The position numbers were made by a program, and so were the translations under genes. Below the pieces are notes generated by a model. That model had not been told where the DNA came from. It did no database searches and was given only the letters and a program-made list of their open reading frames with translations. This document shows, one piece after another, positions 60,958-64,000 of a stretch of DNA of 64,000 bases. How positions within the stretch are numbered: the first letter of the stretch is position 1; each line of letters opens with the position of its first letter. Source of the stretch: Lachnospiraceae bacterium (lineage in GTDB: Bacteria > Bacillota > Clostridia > Lachnospirales > Lachnospiraceae); NCBI GenBank assembly GCA_022483465.1, contig JAKVNF010000002.1:248001-312000 (forward strand). The letters are read 5' to 3'.

Positions 60958-62694
60958 ATGCTCCAGATCAGCCAGCTCAAGCTCCCCTGCGGCAGCGGGA
61001 CCAAGCCCCTTGCCGGGATGATCGCCCGGGCGCTGCGCGCAAAGCCGGGAGACTTCACCTATACCATCAGCCGCCATTCCGTGGACGCGCGCAAAAAGCC
61101 GCTCCTTTTCGACACCTACCGGGTGGACGTGACACTTGCTGCGGGCGAGGCGGCGGAGGAGAGACTGGCAAAGCGCCTCAAAAATCGCGACATCGTCTAC
61201 AAAAAGGAGATCGTCTGGGCCCTTCCGGAAAAGAACCCGGACGCAAAAATCCTTCTCCACCGCCCGGTGGTGGTGGGCGCGGGCCCCGCGGGCCTCTTTG
61301 CGGACCTTGTGCTGGCAAGGGCGGGCTTTCGCCCGATCCTCATCGAGCGGGGGAAGCCCGTGGAGGAGCGGACGAAGGATGTGGAGCGCTTCTGGAAAGA
61401 CGGGAAGCTCTCCCCCGACTCCAACATCCAGTTCGGAGAGGGCGGCGCCGGCACGTATTCCGACGGAAAGCTCACCACCAACGCCAAGGACCGGATGGGC
61501 CGCACCGAATTTATTTTAAACACCTTCATCCAGGCCGGGGCGGATCCTTCCATCGCCTATGAGGCGCTCCCCCACATCGGGACGGATGTGCTGCGTACCT
61601 GCGTGAAAAACATCCGGGAGGAGGTCCTCTCTTTAGGAGGGACCGTCCTCTTTGAAACGAGGGTCACGGGGCTTCAGGAAAAGGGCGGCGCCCTGACAGG
61701 GGCGCAGGTCTATGATGAGAAAAAGGAAGAGGACCTCCTTCTTCCCTGCGAGGCTCTGATCCTCGCCCCGGGCCACAGCGCCCGGGACCTGGTGCGAAGC
61801 CTTTACCGGGCGGGCATCCCGATGGAGCAGAAGAACTTTGCCGTGGGCCTTCGGGTGTCCCACCCGCAGGCTCTGATCAACGAGAACCAGTACGGCATCT
61901 CGGACCCCGCGGAGCTCTCCAGGCTCCACCTTGCGCCCGTCAGCTACAAGCTGACCGCGAAGGGGCCCTCCGGCCGGGGCATCTACAGCTTCTGCATGTG
62001 CCCCGGCGGGTACATCGTCAATGCATCCAGTGAGGAGGGGCGCCTCTGCGTCAACGGGATGAGCGACTTTGCACGGGATGCCGCCCGGGCAAACAGCGCG
62101 ATCGTCGTGACCGTGGGCCCCGAGGAGTTTGGGGGGAGCGGCGTTTTGGACGGGCTCACCTTCCAGGAAGCGCTCGAGGAGCGGGCCTTTGCCCTCGGGA
62201 AGGGGTCCGTCCCCATCGAGTGGTATCCGGACTACGCAGCGGGCGTTGAGACGGGGAAGGCGCCGGAGGATCTTGGAAAAGAGGAGGACAGTAAGGCCCT
62301 CTGCATCCGCGGGAAGAGCCGGATCGCAGACTTATCTGACCTTCTTCCAAAGCCCCTTGCCAAGGACCTTCTTGCCGGCATGGCGCACTTTGACCGGGTG
62401 ATCCCGGGCTTTGCCGGGCGGGAGTGCTTTGTTGCCGGCATCGAGTCGAGAACCTCCTCCCCGGTCCGCCTGCCAAGGACCGAGGCAGGAGAGAGCACCG
62501 GCCTTTCCGGCCTCTATCCGACCGGAGAGGGCGCCGGCTTTGCTGGCGGCATCATGTCCGCCGCCCTGGACGGGATGCGGCAGGCGGAGGAGATCGAAAA
62601 GCGATTCCTCCCCAATCCCGCCTGGGAAACTGAAAAAATAGAGATCGTAGAGAATATCGAGAAAAATGGAAATGACAGCGGAACACAGCAGTGA
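60958..62694 (+). CDS. FAD-dependent oxidoreductase, COG2509 type
   Basis: 578 aa. An N-terminal ferredoxin-like domain (about 1-90: LQISQLKLPCGSGTKPLAGM then FTYTISRHSVDARKKPLLFD) precedes the FAD-binding core PVVVGAGPAGLFADLVLARA (101-120), with NIQFGEGGAGTYSDGKLTT, FAVGLRVSHPQ, GRGIYSFCMCPGGYIVNASS and GLYPTGEGAGFAGGIMSAAL DGM. Long family found across Firmicutes; reaction unknown. No ribosome binding site stands out; GAGAAAGTGACAAGATAACC precedes the ATG. Confidence 0.9.
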   Translation: MLQISQLKLPCGSGTKPLAGMIARALRAKPGDFTYTISRHSVDARKKPLLFDTYRVDVTLAAGEAAEERLAKRLKNRDIVYKKEIVWALPEKNPDAKILLHRPVVVGAGPAGLFADLVLARAGFRPILIERGKPVEERTKDVERFWKDGKLSPDSNIQFGEGGAGTYSDGKLTTNAKDRMGRTEFILNTFIQAGADPSIAYEALPHIGTDVLRTCVKNIREEVLSLGGTVLFETRVTGLQEKGGALTGAQVYDEKKEEDLLLPCEALILAPGHSARDLVRSLYRAGIPMEQKNFAVGLRVSHPQALINENQYGISDPAELSRLHLAPVSYKLTAKGPSGRGIYSFCMCPGGYIVNASSEEGRLCVNGMSDFARDAARANSAIVVTVGPEEFGGSGVLDGLTFQEALEERAFALGKGSVPIEWYPDYAAGVETGKAPEDLGKEEDSKALCIRGKSRIADLSDLLPKPLAKDLLAGMAHFDRVIPGFAGRECFVAGIESRTSSPVRLPRTEAGESTGLSGLYPTGEGAGFAGGIMSAALDGMRQAEEIEKRFLPNPAWETEKIEIVENIEKNGNDSGTQQ

Positions 62695-63556
62695 CAATGA
62701 GATCTACCGGCAGCACCTGCCAGAGAAAAAGCGCATCGTCGTCAAGGTGGGATCTTCCTCCCTCCTGCACAGCCAGACCCAGCGGCTCGACTACCACCGG
62801 ATCGACCGGCTCGCGGGGGAGCTCTCGGACCTCAAAAACGCCGGAAAGGACGTGATCCTCGTCTCCTCCGGCGCTGCAGCGGCAGGACGGGAGGCCCTAG
62901 GGCTCTCCTCCGACGTCTACCGGGCCGAGATCGGCATGAACATCAAGCAAGCCTGCGCCGCCGTCGGCCAGGCCAGGTTGATCCAGATTTACCAGAAATT
63001 CTTTTCCGAGTACAATCAGACCTGTGCCCAGGTGCTGATGACAAAGAACACGGTGGCGAACCCGAGTTCCCGGGAGAATCTCCAGAACACGATGGAAGAG
63101 CTCCTTCGCCTTGGCGTCATCCCCATCGTCAACGAGAACGACTCCGTCGCCGTCAACGAGTTCATCGTGGGCGACAACGACAACCTCTCGGCGATGGTGG
63201 CCTCGGTGACCCACGCAGACCTCTTGATCCTCCTCTCCGACGTGGAGGGACTGTTCACGGACGATCCCAGAAAGAACCCCCACGCGAGCTTCATCGAGTG
63301 CGTGCCGCACCTGGACGACACCTTCCTTCGGATGGGTAAAAAATCCACCGGCTCCTTTGCGGGGACCGGCGGCATGGACACAAAGCTCCACGCGGCAAGG
63401 ATCGCCACGGCCTCCGGCTGCGACATGGTGATCTGCACCACCGCCCGGGGCATGGGCATCATCCGGGATGTGGCCACGGGCAAAAACGTGGGCACGCTCT
63501 TTGTGGCGTGCCCGGATGCGAACTTTCGGCTGGATGACTACATCCGCCAGCTCTGA
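62666..63556 (+). CDS. proB: Glutamate 5-kinase
   Basis: 296 aa; single amino acid kinase domain without the C-terminal PUA domain of the E. coli enzyme. KKRIVVKVGSSSLLH (phosphate loop), VSSGAAAAGREALGL, IPIVNENDSVAVNEFIVGDN DNLSAMVA (catalytic and glutamate-binding), LSDVEGLFTDDPRKNP and TGGMDTKLHAA (ATP site). First step of proline synthesis. The start lies 29 nt inside the preceding gene, so the two are coupled; proA would be expected farther right. Confidence 0.95.
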   Translation: MEMTAEHSSDNEIYRQHLPEKKRIVVKVGSSSLLHSQTQRLDYHRIDRLAGELSDLKNAGKDVILVSSGAAAAGREALGLSSDVYRAEIGMNIKQACAAVGQARLIQIYQKFFSEYNQTCAQVLMTKNTVANPSSRENLQNTMEELLRLGVIPIVNENDSVAVNEFIVGDNDNLSAMVASVTHADLLILLSDVEGLFTDDPRKNPHASFIECVPHLDDTFLRMGKKSTGSFAGTGGMDTKLHAARIATASGCDMVICTTARGMGIIRDVATGKNVGTLFVACPDANFRLDDYIRQL

Positions 63557-63571
63557 TTGAGGTTTTGTAAG

Positions 63572-64000
63572 ATGAGACAGGACAGAAAGTTACAGGAGAG
63601 CCCCTCCCCGGCCCCTCTCACCGCCGAGGAAAAGGCGGTAGCAGAGGAGAAAAAGGCATTTCGGGAGCGGATGAAGGCCCTGCGGGACGCCATCCCGCAG
63701 GAGACAAGGGCAGAGGAGGACAAGATCCTCACCGACATGATCCTGCAGACGCCCTTCTACGCGCAGGCCAAGTGGATTCTGACCTACGTGAGCTTTGGGA
63801 GCGAGGTGGACACCCACGCCCTGATCCAGCGGGCCCTCAAGGACGGAAAGCGGGTCTTTGTGCCCTGCGTGCGGGACAAGTCCATGGATTTCTACGAGAT
63901 CGAGTCCAAGCGGGACCTTGCCCCCGGAACCATGGGGATCCCGGAGCCCGACCCGAACCCGGCAAAGAAGTTCCCCTATGAGCTCCACCTCTCCCTGGAC
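63572..64000 (+). CDS. 5-formyltetrahydrofolate cyclo-ligase, N-terminal part (runs off right edge)
   Basis: 143 codons to the window edge. A charged N-terminal extension (1-25) precedes the family core: KKAFRERMKALRDAIPQETR (substrate/ATP entry helix), WILTYVSFGSEVDTHALIQR, GKRVFVPCVRDKSMDFYEIE and GTMGIPEPDP. Makes 5,10-methenyl-THF from 5-formyl-THF with ATP. GAGG lies 9 nt upstream of the ATG; the C-terminal glycine-rich ATP loop is outside the window. Confidence 0.9.
   Translation, partial: MRQDRKLQESPSPAPLTAEEKAVAEEKKAFRERMKALRDAIPQETRAEEDKILTDMILQTPFYAQAKWILTYVSFGSEVDTHALIQRALKDGKRVFVPCVRDKSMDFYEIESKRDLAPGTMGIPEPDPNPAKKFPYELHLSLD

Overview
The window looks like a chromosomal segment of a GC-rich anaerobic Firmicute, most likely a Lachnospiraceae-type Clostridium relative. 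This is inferred from strong AGGAGG-type ribosome binding sites, Rex, electron-bifurcating NfnAB, a SpoVB/MurJ-like flippase, an encapsulin with ferritin-like cargo, and Clostridia-type phn genes. Host genes are GC-rich and densely packed. The insertion sequences are visibly AT-richer.

Layout. 1-5.2 kb is a mobile-element scrapyard on the minus strand: an IS66 element running off the left edge has cut a tyrosine recombinase gene, followed by a tiny ribbon-helix-helix regulator and an IS30-family transposase with two small companions. 5.2-5.7 kb holds no gene but a row of strong hairpins. 5.7-8.4 kb is a tyrA-aroA operon (minus) next to the tail of a lost cation/proton antiporter. 8.7-12.8 kb carries leuS and a stand-alone HipA-like kinase. 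13-21.5 kb is a phnD-phnC-phnE-phnE importer followed by a 5'-nucleotidase-family gene that is cut in two by a self-nested ISAzo13-family element. 21.7-28.5 kb is an encapsulin nanocompartment operon whose terminator has been pushed 5.4 kb away by three elements nested inside one another. 28.5-33 kb has an EF-G-like GTPase, a YitT membrane protein, a tRNA-Gln-like gene and two 308-bp MITEs. 33-39.8 kb is a rhamnoside module (GH78 rhamnosidase, AraC regulator, GPH symporter) closed by the IS1595 element whose ends match the MITEs. 40-46.6 kb has GntR regulator-icd, an ABC-F protein, Rex with its own operator, and NAD(P)HX repair. 46.7-64 kb is a compact plus-strand housekeeping run: CNNM/CorC transporter, YebC, a small acidic protein, FtsK, a zinc-ribbon/TPR protein, NfnA-NfnB, PhoH, YbeY, a MOP flippase, two FAD oxidoreductases, proB and the start of 5-formyltetrahydrofolate cyclo-ligase.

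Most notable: (1) the ISAzo13 element duplicates 3 bp (TTA or TAA), and three independent insertions hit exactly the same codons (280-281) of its own transposase gene, two by itself and one by a distant relative; (2) a three-level nest whose junctions can be read to the base, so every ancestral gene can be rebuilt in frame; (3) an IS1595 parent and two MITEs, each with a clean 8-bp duplication; (4) an encapsulin operon with a C-terminal cargo tag and a PerR/Fur-like dyad in its promoter; (5) an unexplained hairpin array that may be an orphan structured RNA. No CRISPR array was seen.
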